Shown here: positions 1 to 11,232 of the stretch, piece after piece
Numbering within the stretch: the first letter of the stretch is position 1
Layout of the letters: each line of letters starts with the position of its first letter
Origin: Pratylenchus scribneri
Taxonomy: Eukaryota > Nematoda > Chromadorea > Rhabditida > Pratylenchidae
Length of the DNA: 64,000 nucleotides
Assembly (NCBI GenBank): GCA_030063045.1
Contig: JAQSEB010000031.1
Coordinates: 558,001 to 622,000, forward strand
Direction: 5' to 3'
Made by a program: the position numbers and the translations under genes
The notes under the pieces: model-generated
The model's input: the letters and a program-made list of their open reading frames with translations, nothing else
Databases searched by the model: none
Told to the model about the DNA's origin: nothing

Positions 1-2044
1 GCCATATTCGATGTTTTCAATCTCCATTAAACGATTAAACCCAATTGCACACCCACCATCCATCGATTTACTTTATTTTAATCCCCAATTCGATCATTTT
101 GGCGGAGGAATATGACCATCCATGAATATTCATTCCCATTTACACAGTTTTAAAACCTCTATTTCCTCCCCCCTCTCCTCTCATCTCAAAATTCAATTCA
201 AATTCCATTTATTTCCTTTCATTTTTGCCACAAATTACCTCCCACTTCCATTATTTAATATTTCCTTTTCCCCAATCCACTTCAAACCGATCATTGTGGC
301 TTTTTGTGGCGCTTTTATTATTGTCTCAAAAGGCGGCTTGGTTGGCTTTTAGAGGGAATTGACTTCCAATGGGATGGAATCCATTTCCCCCTCTCAATTC
401 AAGAAGAAGAAAGGGGAAATTCGCTTGCGCAAGCAAAAACAAAAAAATGGCCAAAAGAATAGAATGGAAGGAATAAGTGGATGAATGGATGGATGAATAG
501 ATGGTTTATTGGCCCTAAAAAAGAAGGCCAATTCCTCCCCTCCTTTGAATGAATGCTCATTCCATCCATCGCCTCCCAACAAAATTGAATGTTGGTTTGG
601 TTGGCTGCCAACGAATGAATGAATATATTGGGGGATATGGGGAGGAGGGAGAAGATGGATGGCCAAATCCAACCATTAATCTAGCCTCAAGACTTATTTA
701 TTGTATTTTGTTTTGTTCAATCCCGCCCAGACAAAATCAAACCCAAAAAAAGATACCAAAATGAATTTATATTGGGAAATAATGATCAATTTAGAATTTT
801 GTTAAATTTCTTCGTTATTTTGCATCCTCTGGCCCTGAATTTTTGCTAAAAAATTATCTTTTATTTTCCTTTTCTCAACGAATTCCCGAATATGAGAAAT
901 ATTATGTGGCCTCATAGAATAGGCCATCAATATAAAGCTATTTCATTAAAATGAAGTCTAAATTTCAATTAAACACAATTTCACCTCCATTCAATATTTT
1001 CCCAATGCCAGCTCATTTATAATAATTCCTATTCATTCCCCCTTACATATTGGCCAAATAATCAAATTTAAATTCCAACAAAATTTGTCCAGCTTTTGCC
1101 CATTAAAACCTCCTCCACTCAATTTTATGTTGGAATGGGCCACTTTTCTGAAAATGAGGGGCGAAAAGTTTTATGGCTTTAAATTCAATGAATGAATAAA
1201 AATAAAGGCATTCATTCATTCATTCCCTCCATTCAAATAGACCAATTTTAGGCCATCTTTCCGGTCAATCTAATTATTGAATACAAATCGAAAGGATCAT
1301 TTTCACCGCTAATTTGGGGGAAAGATTAATGCCAAATCCGAGGAGATTATGGCCACCTCCTCACAATCAATCATTTCCTCATCCAGTGGCCTAAATCAAT
1401 GACAAATTATTCAAACGAATTGGTCTCATTTAATAATTTCCCCAGGCAAAATATTATTCCCTCCCCCATTCCAATATTTTCTTTCTTTTACGGATCAACA
1501 CAAATATATAAAAATGTTAAAGGAATACTTTTTTATTTCATTCGGCCAAATTTCGGATATCCATTTGGGAAGGGGTTAGGTCAAACTTCATTCATATTTG
1601 AGCTTAATAAATTTCCCCCTCTTCCATTTCATCGGGTTTTTTGTTTGTTTTTTCAGCATTTTTTGCATTGTCACAGGAAAAAGCATATTTAACCTTTGTT
1701 CCAAAATTATTGCGAATTGGATTGATGCATTCCATCCATCGGATGGACCAACCAAAAATTCCACAAAAACTGTAATTTTCCCATCAATGAATCATTTCCA
1801 CCCTCAACCTTCACTTCCTTTTCTCCTTATCAATTTTTTAATGGCCAATTCCTTTGGACCATTTTTTGCTTAAATTATGCCCTCTCTTTTCTTCAAAATA
1901 CCGCAAAATTATTTCGGATACCTTTCACTTTTTTTCATTTTAATTTGCCTATTTTTTATCCATTTTTGCTAAACTTTCCCCCATTTTTTGCTTTTTATTT
2001 CCCTTTTCACCCAATAAATTTATTCCCTTTAGCAGCTTTTTCCA
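1..2044. other. Gene-poor leading region
   Basis: I see no convincing gene here. Short open frames exist on both strands, but they are low-complexity Pro/Phe/Ser/His translations of pyrimidine-rich DNA with no family resemblance and no consistent splice structure. Repeated short strings such as CCATTC, GGATGGA and ATTCATTC occur throughout. Upstream non-coding exons or the promoter of the gene starting near 2045 could lie here, but nothing marks them clearly. Confidence 0.5.
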
Positions 2045-3621
2045 TTGCTTTCAGCATTTACCTTGCTTTTTATTTGGCTGATCATTCTCGCGCAAATCTC
2101 AAATGAAATGAAAATGGATGAGAAAATGCCAATATTTTCCACAAATTCTCATCCACTTTTTTCCCCACAATTACTCAGAAGTTCCGCCGCCGCCTCCGTT
2201 GGAATGAGAAAACACTCCGTTTCCGCACAATTGACCCGGACTGCCCGTCGATTCTCCACGGTCATTGCCCCACAATTGACCAAACTTGAACCAATTCCCT
2301 GCCTTCAACGCCATCACCGGCTCCGAATTCGCATTGGGGACATCCAAAAATTGCAGGAGGCAATCAAGCAATATGTTTTGCACAATGGGCGACTCTTCGA
2401 TCCCGTGGAATTCGAAATAAGGGCCGAGGATGATGGGGCCGGCGATCCACTCCTTTTGAGTGCACAATTCTATGCGGAAGAGGTGGACAATGATTTGGCA
2501 AGGGAAATTGGGAATTATCCTAATTCTATTATAGTAGGAAAAGATAATTGGATGGGGGAATATTTATAAATTTGGCAAAGTTTATGAATTATTAGAATGG
2601 ATTTGGATGTCCTTGAACCCAATTTATCCCCCTAAATCACCATCACCAGCAGATTGTGCTCTACGAAGGCAGCAAAAGGTTATTGAGCATTTCATTGACA
2701 GACCCATCTGAAGCAGATTTGCTTAATCGGTTCAACACCAATCAAAGCACAGGAGGAGGAGGGGCCTGGGGAAATGAGGGCCCAGTGTTGGCCAAAGTGC
2801 GCCATCCAATTTCAGGCAAGTCCGTCCATTCATTTCATTAAGACCAAATAACGAACAATTTATACGGTACATTTTTCCACTATTCCTCTATATTATAAGC
2901 CCTAAGGAAATATCATCCCCCTCCCTTCCCTCTCTTTGTCTTTTTTGCTGATTTTAATGGGCCATTTTCATCCATTTCTCTCCTCCCAATTTTAGGCATA
3001 AAAATGTTTGAAGTGGTGCAAAGTCAAAGGCGGCCCGAAACTTGGCAAATTACGGGGGCAATGGACGAATTGAGTAAATGTGAAATAAAATCGCATTCAA
3101 ATATTTGGCGAAAAATGTTATCCGCGTGCGGATTTGTGTTCGCATCCGAATGGTGGAGTGTTCAAAGCGACGGATTCCGCGTGGCCCAGGCAAGAGAGGG
3201 GACAAATATTACCTCCATTATTGGGATGGAATACCAAAATGATTTAATTGGTGCCAAAACAATGATTGGCATAAATTGGGGGAAATGACCTTCTATTTAT
3301 TATTTTTGCAGATTTGCCCGCAAAAGGCGGTTTGCGAGGAGAATTCATTGCGTTTGGAATGGAATGAACAGGTCAAAAATGGGTGGGGCAGAGGGATAAA
3401 ATAATCATTTTGTTCCCATTCAAAAAGAGAATCAATTCATTGTTAACCAATTATTTTCCCATATTAAAATTTAGGCCGGCAATGAACTTCGCCTTCTCTC
3501 CCTTTGTTTTGGCCTTGTCCAAACCGTTCGAGAGGCATTCCCCTCTCTGATGCACATTGTCAAGGAGGCCCGTCAACGCAAAATGCAAATTCATCGGCCT
3601 AGTTTGGCCGGCTCCCCTTAA
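2045..3621 (+). CDS. Unrecognised spliced protein, about 350 aa, two GC-AG introns
   Basis: I do not recognise this gene. Five exons (2045-2533, 2653-2815, 2996-3189, 3312-3371, 3475-3621) join in phase into 351 codons. Introns 2 and 3 start with GC in a perfect extended donor context (CAG|GCAAGT and CAG|GCAAGA); using them is the only way I found to keep the frame open. The first residues (LSAFTLLFIWLIILA) would make a hydrophobic N-terminal signal, but later ATGs (MKMDEK, MRKHSV) could be the real start. The C-terminal half alternates beta-like segments with several Trp and Cys residues (RRPETWQITGAMDEL, CGFVFASEWWSVQSDGF) and ends in a hydrophobic helix (GNELRLLSLCFGLVQTVREAF). That layout is reminiscent of tubby/scramblase/LURP-type barrels, but this is a weak structural guess. 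It stands alone, with gene-poor DNA on both sides. Confidence 0.6.
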
Positions 3622-5754
3622 CTGATTCATATTCTCCCCTTTCCCTGTAATTTTCCTATTTTTGCCTTCAATTCCGGGCCAATATTATTTTCGGCGACCT
3701 CCCCCTAATCTGCTCTGCGCAACTCCCCCAAATTTGATGTTTTTTTAATTGCATCGATGCACATTATTCCTAAACATTTTCATTTATTTGGCTAAAAATT
3801 TCTCTGTCCCTTTATTAATTCATATCAATTTTAAATTTCCCAATTAAAATCATTCATTATTTTAATTCTTTTGAATAAATTTTTCCCTCACAAATTCATT
3901 TTGGCCACCAAATTCCATCATTTTAAATTAGTACCCAAATGTTTTTTTCCCACCTTTTTCTTCCAAATGGATTTGCGTAATCCATCCGCCTCCTCCTTTG
4001 TTCCATCGCCGCCCATTTGTTGATGGTTGCCCAAATATTTGAACATTTCACTCTTTTTGAAGGCAAATTTGATGTAGCCTTTAGGCAAAAATGGAGTATT
4101 TTCAATGATGGATGGAATTATTCCAGAGAATATTCAGATTTTTAATGATTTTGTGAAGCAATTTTCAGCTTTTTTTGTTCTTTTCAGCATGCACATGCTC
4201 AACCCACACTCTGCTGGACGGCGGCGGTGGCCCGGAAAATTATTATTGGCTGGGAATAATTTTGCTGCAACAATTTGGGAAATGGGCAAAGAAAATTGTG
4301 GGCAAAATGTTTTTGTTGTTGAAAAAATTGAGGAAGTAAAGAAAGGATGAAGGAAGGCTATTGGCCATTTACATAGAGGAATATTGGCCAAATGGGGCAA
4401 AAGCAGCAGACGGGCGGAAATAAATGGATGGATGGGTGGGGATAAAAAGGGAAAATATGTTTGCAATTATTTTTGGGGAAAGGAAAATTGCGTTGAATTG
4501 ACTGCCCACGGAAGGAGGCAAATTCAAGGATTTTTGGCATTTCTATGTTGGAATTGGTGACCAAATTTTGAATGCATTTTCGTTGAAGACGATGAATTCA
4601 TCGTGAAGTCTGTAATGATGTGGCCTTAGGGCAAAATTCCTCAATTCATTTGGAGAATATGGTAAATTCAATTTCAATGAATTCCTTTGAGGAATTTAAA
4701 ACTAAAAATGATGAAAATTGAATGAAGGCATTCATTTTTAGCTGAGTAATTGTTTGACATTTTCGTGAATTTTAATTGGTTGAAGCGACATTCTTTCCTA
4801 TTATTTTCATTGAATATAGTATTTCTGGGATACAAATCCAATCTTGTCCAAAAGTTGTTCTGCATTCTTCTTGCTTTTATTGACTTTTAAATTCATTTTT
4901 GGTGGCAAATGGATGGAGAGGCAAACCAACTTCCCAACTCATTCCGCCCAAACCGATGCCACCTTCAACTTCAACCACCCTCACTTTTCATTTTCCCAGC
5001 CGATTTTGCTTCCTTTTTCGGCATTTGGCCAATGGTCGCCACTTAGGAGAAGGGAAAGAGGGAAAGCTGGTTTGCAATTGCATCGGATGTTTTGAATAGG
5101 AATGGGCATACAATTAAATTCATCTTTTAGAAATTGCTGTTTCGCATCATTGGAGAGGAGAACTAGGACTAGAATATGAACAAGAAAAGCAGTTGGTTTG
5201 TGTTAAATAAAATTGAATGTTAAACAAAAAGAAAAAGAGACATTTAGCTTTAAACCTTTAAAGGTGAAGACTTCTTTTCTTTCCCTCAACCTCAATCATC
5301 ATCTAATAAGTATTCTAATACATAATTATTTTATTTGATTTTTGAATCTTAATCCACATAAAAGAATATATTCGTTCCTTTTTAATAAGATATTAAAGAG
5401 ATTATTTATTTAATTTAATTATTGTTTACAAGCTTCGTAGCTGTGAAAGATTGAAATGCGCTCCTCAATGGATGGGAATTCGGGGTTCGTATGAATACTG
5501 TACTTTTTATTTTTGAAATATAATAATTTGCATTCTGTTTATTTTTGGATAAATAGTCGAAAATTTTCGTTTCTTTTCTTGCCTCTCAAATTTCAGCAGT
5601 GTCTCTTTTTTATAGATTAAGATGGAAAATATTGGGATTCGGATTCTGGTTCTGGCTTCTGGGGAACCAGAAAGAAATTATAAACTTTTTTTCCAAGATA
5701 ATGTACAAAACACTCATTTTTAAAAAAATAAGCATTTTAGATATTTTCAACAAA
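3622..5754. other. Intergenic region without a recognisable gene
   Basis: No supported coding region. Open frames of 60-120 codons here have no recognisable motif and no coherent splicing. The last part holds TTTCAG at 5591-5596 and CATTTTAG ending at 5740; the latter lies 14 bases before the chosen start codon of the DIS3L2 gene and is a plausible spliced-leader acceptor. Confidence 0.45.
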
Positions 5755-8700
5755 ATGATTAAAGTAGAAAAAAACGAAACTTCACGAAAAGCATTAGCAA
5801 CGAAAGCATTCACGTTCACAACCCCGGAACAACAGTTGGAAAAAAGCCCAAACAACAATGGAATTACTGCGAATGAAAAAAACTTTAAATTCGAACCATA
5901 TTTGGATGAGCAAGAAGTGAAGGATGGACTTGAAAAAGGAATTTTGATTAAGGTTAACAATTTTTAAAGCATCTTAATAAATATTTCAAAAATTTAGGGT
6001 GTACTAAGAGTGAATCAACGCAAATATGAGCAATGCTTTATTGACAATCCGGATGGTGCTGAACAAAGTGATTTGCTTATTTTGGGCACAAAAGACAGGA
6101 ACCGCGCTTTCCACGGCGATTTGGTTGTGGTCCGGCTGAAACCAAAAACTTCGTGGTTCATCCCTGAAACTATTGTTCGCAATTACAAATTGAAGTATGT
6201 CCTTTTTGCGATTACTGATTAAAGAATTAAAAAATTTTTTCTAGGAAATGTTCGATGCAAAAAACTCCAATGAAAGTAGGCAGCAAAATGAACGAATACG
6301 AATTGGTCAATCATCTTCGAGTGGAGGAAATCGAGGATTGGACAAAAGTGCCGGAAGAACATTTCAAAAAGACCAGTCAAATTGTGGCCATTTTGGAGAA
6401 AAGTGCCAGTCGCCGAATTGTTGGTCAAATTAAGCCAATGCCGAACAATGTCAATTTTTTCATTTTTGCCCCGACCGACTCGCGCATTCCTCGTTTGTTG
6501 ATTCCCAGCAAGAAAGCACCAACAGGATTTTATGGTTTTTTAATTAATATAATAACAATTAATTTTCATGAAAAATTGTAGAAAGACCGCAGGATTATGA
6601 AAACTACATTTATTTGGTTCGCAATTAATTTTAATTAATTTGAATAATAAAATAAAATTAAAGGGTGAACTTGATGAATGGCCAATTCACTCGCAAATGC
6701 CACACGGGAAATTGATGGACAAATTGGGTTTGGCTGGAGAGGTGGAACCGGAGCATGCGGTAATTGAAGAATATAAAAATAAAAAATAGTTTATAGGCTT
6801 TAATGCGTGTGAATGCAATCGACGAACGAGATTATGAGTCATTTCCTGAAGTGCTTGAAGGTTTACCAATTCCCAAACCTCCTGCTGTATGGACAATTCC
6901 CCCGGTAATAAAAAATGAAGAACATGGAAATAATTAATTAATTTTTTAGGAAGAATTCAAATATCGACGTGATTTTCGCAATGAGAATGTCATCACAATC
7001 GATCCAAGTACGGCACGGGATTTGGACGATGCTTTGCATATAAAAAGGACAATTTGGGATGGACCCGGAGGGAAAAGCCAAGAATGCTGGGAAGTTGGAG
7101 TGCACATTGCGGATGTGGCATTTTTCCTGAAAAAAGGCATCACATTGGATGAATGGGCATTCAAAAGAGGAACATCAATTTATTTGGTCCATAAGGTTGG
7201 TTGGAATTTATTGTTCAAATTTGAATTTTTATTTTTGCAAATATATTTCAGGTTATTCCAATGTTGCCGCGAATTCTTTGTGAAGAATTATGTTCATTGA
7301 ATCCGGGCGTTGATCGGCTCACATTTTCGGTTGTTTGGCTTATGGATGACGAGGCGAAAATTTTGGATGTTTGGTTTGGCCGTTCAATAATCCAATCATG
7401 CGTAAAACTTTCATATGAACATGCACAGGTGAATATTAAATATTTTTACAATAATTGATTATTATTTAGGATATTATCGACAATCCAACAAAACAATTTG
7501 CCATTCTCGAAATGCCGCCAATCCATTCCGGACGAAAAATTCGAGATGTGAAAACAACGGTGAAGAATTTGAATCAAATTGCAAAAAAACTCAAAGCCAA
7601 ACGTTTTCGGGAGGGGGCGCTGAAATTGGATTTGCCAAAACTTCGATTTGACCTTGAGAAGAATGACAGTGGAATTTGGCAACCGCGGGGAATTCGATTG
7701 GATCAGGCAAATTAATTTTAATGTTTTGAATCAATTAAAAGAAGGAAATTTTCAGCGAAAGGATGCAAACTTTTTGGTCGAAGAATTCATGCTTTTGGCG
7801 AATATGGAGGTTGCCCGTCGATTGCACAATTATTTCAAAGGAAAAGCACTTTTGCGCCGACACCCACCTCCCAAAAAGAAGGAATTGAATTTATTGGTAA
7901 ATTAAATAAAACTAGCTCAGGGACGCGCGCTATCGCGCGCCCCCCTTAGCTAGTTACTTTTGAATTGAACCAATATTTGAAATAATTAAATATAACAAAA
8001 AAATTTAATAATAAATGAATAATTTTATGCAAAAAAATATAAAAAAATTCTAACTAAATACAATAATTCATCCCTCATCAACTTCAATAATTCCTTATTC
8101 CCTAACTCATAACTCATCATCATCTTCATTCATCCCTTAACATTTTTTTACTATAATTTCCTTTCCTTTATTCTTTTTAATTATTTATCTTCTCTTCCAT
8201 TCTTTTCATGCTCCAAACTTTCCTTCAGCTTTTATCTTCTATTTATCTCTTCAAATTTTTCCATTCATTCTTTTTCATCTTCCCATTCATCTTTTTTTCA
8301 TCTTTCCATCATCCTTTTTCATCCTCCCATTCATCCTTTGTCATCCTCTCATTCATCTCTTCTCATCGTCCCATTTATCCTTCTGTTCCTCCATTCAACC
8401 CTCTCATCCTCCATTAACCCACTCTCTTCCTCTGATCCTCCCATTTTCTCATCCTCCTATCCACCTCTTCTGATCCTCCATTCATCCCTCTCATCCTCCA
8501 TTCATTACTTTCACCCTCCCTTTCATCATCCCATTCATCTCTTCTCATCTTCTCATTCATCCTTCTAATCCTTCCATTCATCTCTTCTCATCCTCCCATA
8601 CATCCTTCAATTAATCACTTCTCATCCTCTATTCATCCCTCTCAACATCCCTTTCATGTCTTCTCATCCTCCCATTCATCCTCTCATTCATCTCTTGATT

Positions 8701-11009
8701 TTTCTCTTTAGACTTCATCTATTTGATTTTCAAAAATCTATGTTTTTTCAATTTTTTTCCCAAAATTATGCCGACTAATCTTAATGTAAAATTTGGCATT
8801 ACGACATTTGCGGATAGGCTAGTTGCGGACGTGACTTTTACTGACGACATTTGAGGACGACATTTGCGGATACGACAATTGCGGACGATAGTTGCGGACA
8901 CGATATTTGCGGATTATTTTTTTGACAAAAACAACCAAGTTATATTGAAAATTTTTAAAATTCCTATCGAATTGTAACCTTAATCTAAGCTATGACCCTA
9001 GCCTTAATACGAAAAAATGGCCAAAACTTTTTTATTTTTGTGTTTTCTGCAAAATAAATGTTAGATAAATACTCAGATTATCGAAAAGAATTGCAGAACT
9101 CAGTTATAATACACTCTTAAAGCATTTAATTCACTTATTTTTATCAAAATGTCCGCAAATATAGCATCTGCAATCGTCGTCCGCAATTGTCGCATCCGCA
9201 AATGTCGTTACACGTAAAATTTAGCTGATTATATTTTAAAATGGATCAATCATTAATTTAATCTTTTTGAACTTATTCCAGAGATTAATTCTTCTGAAAA
9301 CTCTATTCAATTTCTTCGAGACCGCGGAATTCTTTGATCCCAGACATCAATTTGTCCAACATGCGGCCGTCGTGCATTTTTATCACAATTCATTTTATAT
9401 TGCTTTTGTAACATTTTCATTTTCATGCACTTTTGCCTCAATTTTCTTTCTTTTTTGCATAAATAAATCATTTTCAAAAATTAAGAAAAGTTGATTGATT
9501 TGATGCTATATTTCTTTGCTTGAATGCTAATTTATTTTAAATAAATTCACAAATAATATTAGTGCTTTTTGCTTATTCTTAATATAGTAAATTTTTGGAA
9601 TAATCATAGATTTTTGAAAATCATAGATTAGATGATGTCTAATCAAAAATCTAATATCAGATTCGTGATCAGCGCCCCAAATTACCCTTAGAAAGTTGTA
9701 TCAATTTTTATTTGCTTATTTTTTGCTCTAACATTTATTTTTATTTATTTGGATATTTTGTCATTTATGCCAATGACAAATTCAAACAGCAATTTTTGCG
9801 CAAATACTTCCAAAATTATATATAAGATTAGATAATAATTTAAATGAATTAATTAATTTTGGGTTGAACGTTGCACAAAACTTGGCATTCAATTGAATTC
9901 GCTGACTTCCAAAACATTGGCCGATTCAATTCGAAATTATGAACACAAAGAGGAATATATTTACACGGTTTTGCCTGCTTTGAACCAAATGTTGATGAAA
10001 TGTATGCATTTGGCCCAATATTTTTGCACCGGAACAGTGGAAAGTCCCGACGAATTTCATCATTATGCACTCAGTGTTGGATTGTAAGTATTTTAAATTA
10101 ACACATTTTGAATACATTTTAAAATAAATTAATTATTTAATTCCAATTTTAGTTACACTCATTTCACTTCGCCAATTCGTCGTTACCCGGATGTAATCGT
10201 GCATCGATTGTTGGCCGCCAGTCTCGATTATTGCGATGATCCTGGCTATTCCATCCAACAATTGGATCAAATTGCAATTAAAGCGAATCAAACAAAGGCC
10301 ACCGCCAAATTATGCAGTGAAACAAGCGCCGATATATTCTTTGGTGCTCTCATTCGGGTATAAATTTTTAAATAAAATTAACAATAATTTTAATTTTTTA
10401 TAGGAATCAGGGAATTTTGAGGCACTTGGCGTTGTGATGGCCATTTTTGATCAATCTTTTGATTTTCTTTTATTGAAATATGGAATCGTAAAACGCGTCT
10501 ATTTGAAGGTAAATAATCAAATTAATAAATCATTTAAAATTAATTTAGAAGCAAAAATGGCTGGACCAAATTTATTTTGGCAAATTGGAGGCGGATGGTC
10601 CAATTTCATTGGTTTTGCGCATCAAAGAGGAGAATGATGAATCGACGACGAAGGAATCAATGCCACAAACAAATGGAAAAATTGATGAGGAAAAGTTGGT
10701 GGACATTGAAGTGGATGATGAAAATAATGTGGAAATCAATGAGATGGAAGTGCCAAATTGGGTGCGCGAAAGTCGACCGGAGCAGCGCCAAACACTGAAC
10801 ATAATGAGTGTGGCCAATTTCCGGTTGGTGCCGATGAAGAATTCCGTCAAATATGAGGTAAAAGTTTTGGACATTGGTTTTTATTTATTATCTCACAATT
10901 TCAGGCTTATTTGATCCCAACCCCGGACTCAAACCCATTGAGTTGGATGGACGTCAAAAAATATATGGAGAATTTGCCAAAAAATCCTGACAATATTGAT
11001 GCAAATTAA
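5755..11009 (+). CDS. disl-2: DIS3-like 3'-5' exoribonuclease 2 (DIS3L2)
   Basis: Processive 3'-5' RNA exonuclease of the RNase II/R family; the DIS3L2 branch degrades uridylated RNAs in the cytoplasm without the exosome. Fifteen exons (5755-5952, 5998-6194, 6245-6534, 6582-6616, 6664-6759, 6797-6904, 6950-7195, 7252-7428, 7470-7706, 7756-7896, 9863-10083, 10153-10357, 10404-10508, 10549-10857, 10905-11009) join to 2670 nt, 889 aa, close to the human length. There is no N-terminal PIN domain, which separates DIS3L2 from DIS3. Cold-shock-like segments start at [14 protein letters not shown]. The RNB active site [13 protein letters not shown] supplies the acidic metal ligands, followed by [27 protein letters not shown] and [20 protein letters not shown]; an S1-like end follows. 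The intron at 7707-7755 is GC-AG. The intron at 7897-9862 is unusually large, full of repeats, and ends in GG rather than AG. I chose ATG 5755 because CATTTTAG just upstream looks like a trans-splice acceptor. Confidence 0.95.
7915..7962. repeat. GC-rich hairpin inside disl-2 intron
   Basis: An imperfect palindrome with outer arms AACTAGCT / AGCTAGTT and an inner perfect stem GCGCGC-TATC-GCGCGC. About 18 of 21 arm positions pair. It stands out in very AT-rich DNA and sits 20 bases after the splice donor. It resembles the hairpin at 19996-20036 in style, not in sequence. A short foldback element or a structured RNA are both possible. Confidence 0.6.
8200..8700 (+). repeat. Degenerate pyrimidine-rich satellite (CATCCTCCCATTCATC type)
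   Basis: About 500 bp in which variants of TTCATCCTCCCATTCATC and CATCTCTTCTCATCC repeat with irregular spacing. The plus strand is almost pure pyrimidine with regular ATC/ATT interruptions. Open frames across it are repeat artefacts. It lies wholly inside the large disl-2 intron, so it would be transcribed as part of that pre-mRNA. Confidence 0.8.
8801..9208. mobile_element. Foldback/MITE-like element with ACGACATTTGCGGAT inverted ends
   Basis: Outer ends are 15-bp inverted repeats, ACGACATTTGCGGAT (8801-8815) and its complement (9194-9208). Inside each end are further degenerate copies of CGACATTTGCGGA, for example around 8840, 8855, 8870 and 9175. The middle (about 8970-9010) holds a TTAGGCTAGGG-like tract in reverse orientation, resembling the core of the element at 16455-16652. 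There is no transposase reading frame, so if mobile it is non-autonomous. I found no clear target duplication. Confidence 0.65.
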
Positions 11010-11120
11010 GAGGCCAGAAATAAATTTGTGATATATTTATTTTGTTGATCTCTTCCCTTTTTTGTTAATTGACCCCATCATCAATTGTTTGTTGTGCCTT
11101 TTTCCCACAATTATTTATGA

Positions 11121-11232
11121 TTTTATTAAATAAACAAAATGAAAACAACGAATAAATTTGTGTCATTTTGATTTTAAATTTTTATTAAATAAACAAAAAA
11201 TGAAAACAACAAATAAATTTGTGTGTCATTTT
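11121..11232. repeat. Tandem duplication between convergent genes
   Basis: Two near-identical copies, roughly 11121-11169 and 11179-11232, share TTTATTAAATAAACAAAA, ATGAAAACAAC, AATAAATTTGTG and GTCATTTT. Each copy carries AATAAA-type signals on both strands. The second runs into the stop codon of the REXO4-like gene, so the duplication probably supplies poly(A) signals to both convergent genes. Confidence 0.75.

Larger units (their letters stand above)
7897..9862 (+). other. Repeat-laden 1,966-bp intron of disl-2 lacking an AG acceptor
   Basis: Homology fixes both borders: the exon before ends at ...KKKELNLL (7896) and the next begins [10 protein letters not shown] (9863), both phase 0. The donor is a normal GTAAAT. 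The bases just before 9863 are AATTTTGG, where most introns here end AATTTTAG. An in-frame TAA three codons upstream rules out an earlier acceptor, and the next in-phase AG (after codon GAG near 9955) would delete about 30 conserved residues. The intron contains a GC-rich hairpin, a pyrimidine satellite and a foldback element, annotated separately. Confidence 0.75.

Noticed and set aside
5599..5754. Upstream extension of the DIS3L2 frame
   Set aside because: It starts from a non-ATG codon, reads hydrophobic low-complexity sequence, and a trans-splice-like CATTTTAG at 5740 favours ATG 5755.
9267..9494. Possible alternative exon in the disl-2 intron ([17 protein letters not shown] frame after TTCCAG)
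   Set aside because: It has a fair acceptor but no resemblance to DIS3L2, no good donor in phase, and the flanking exons already join without it.
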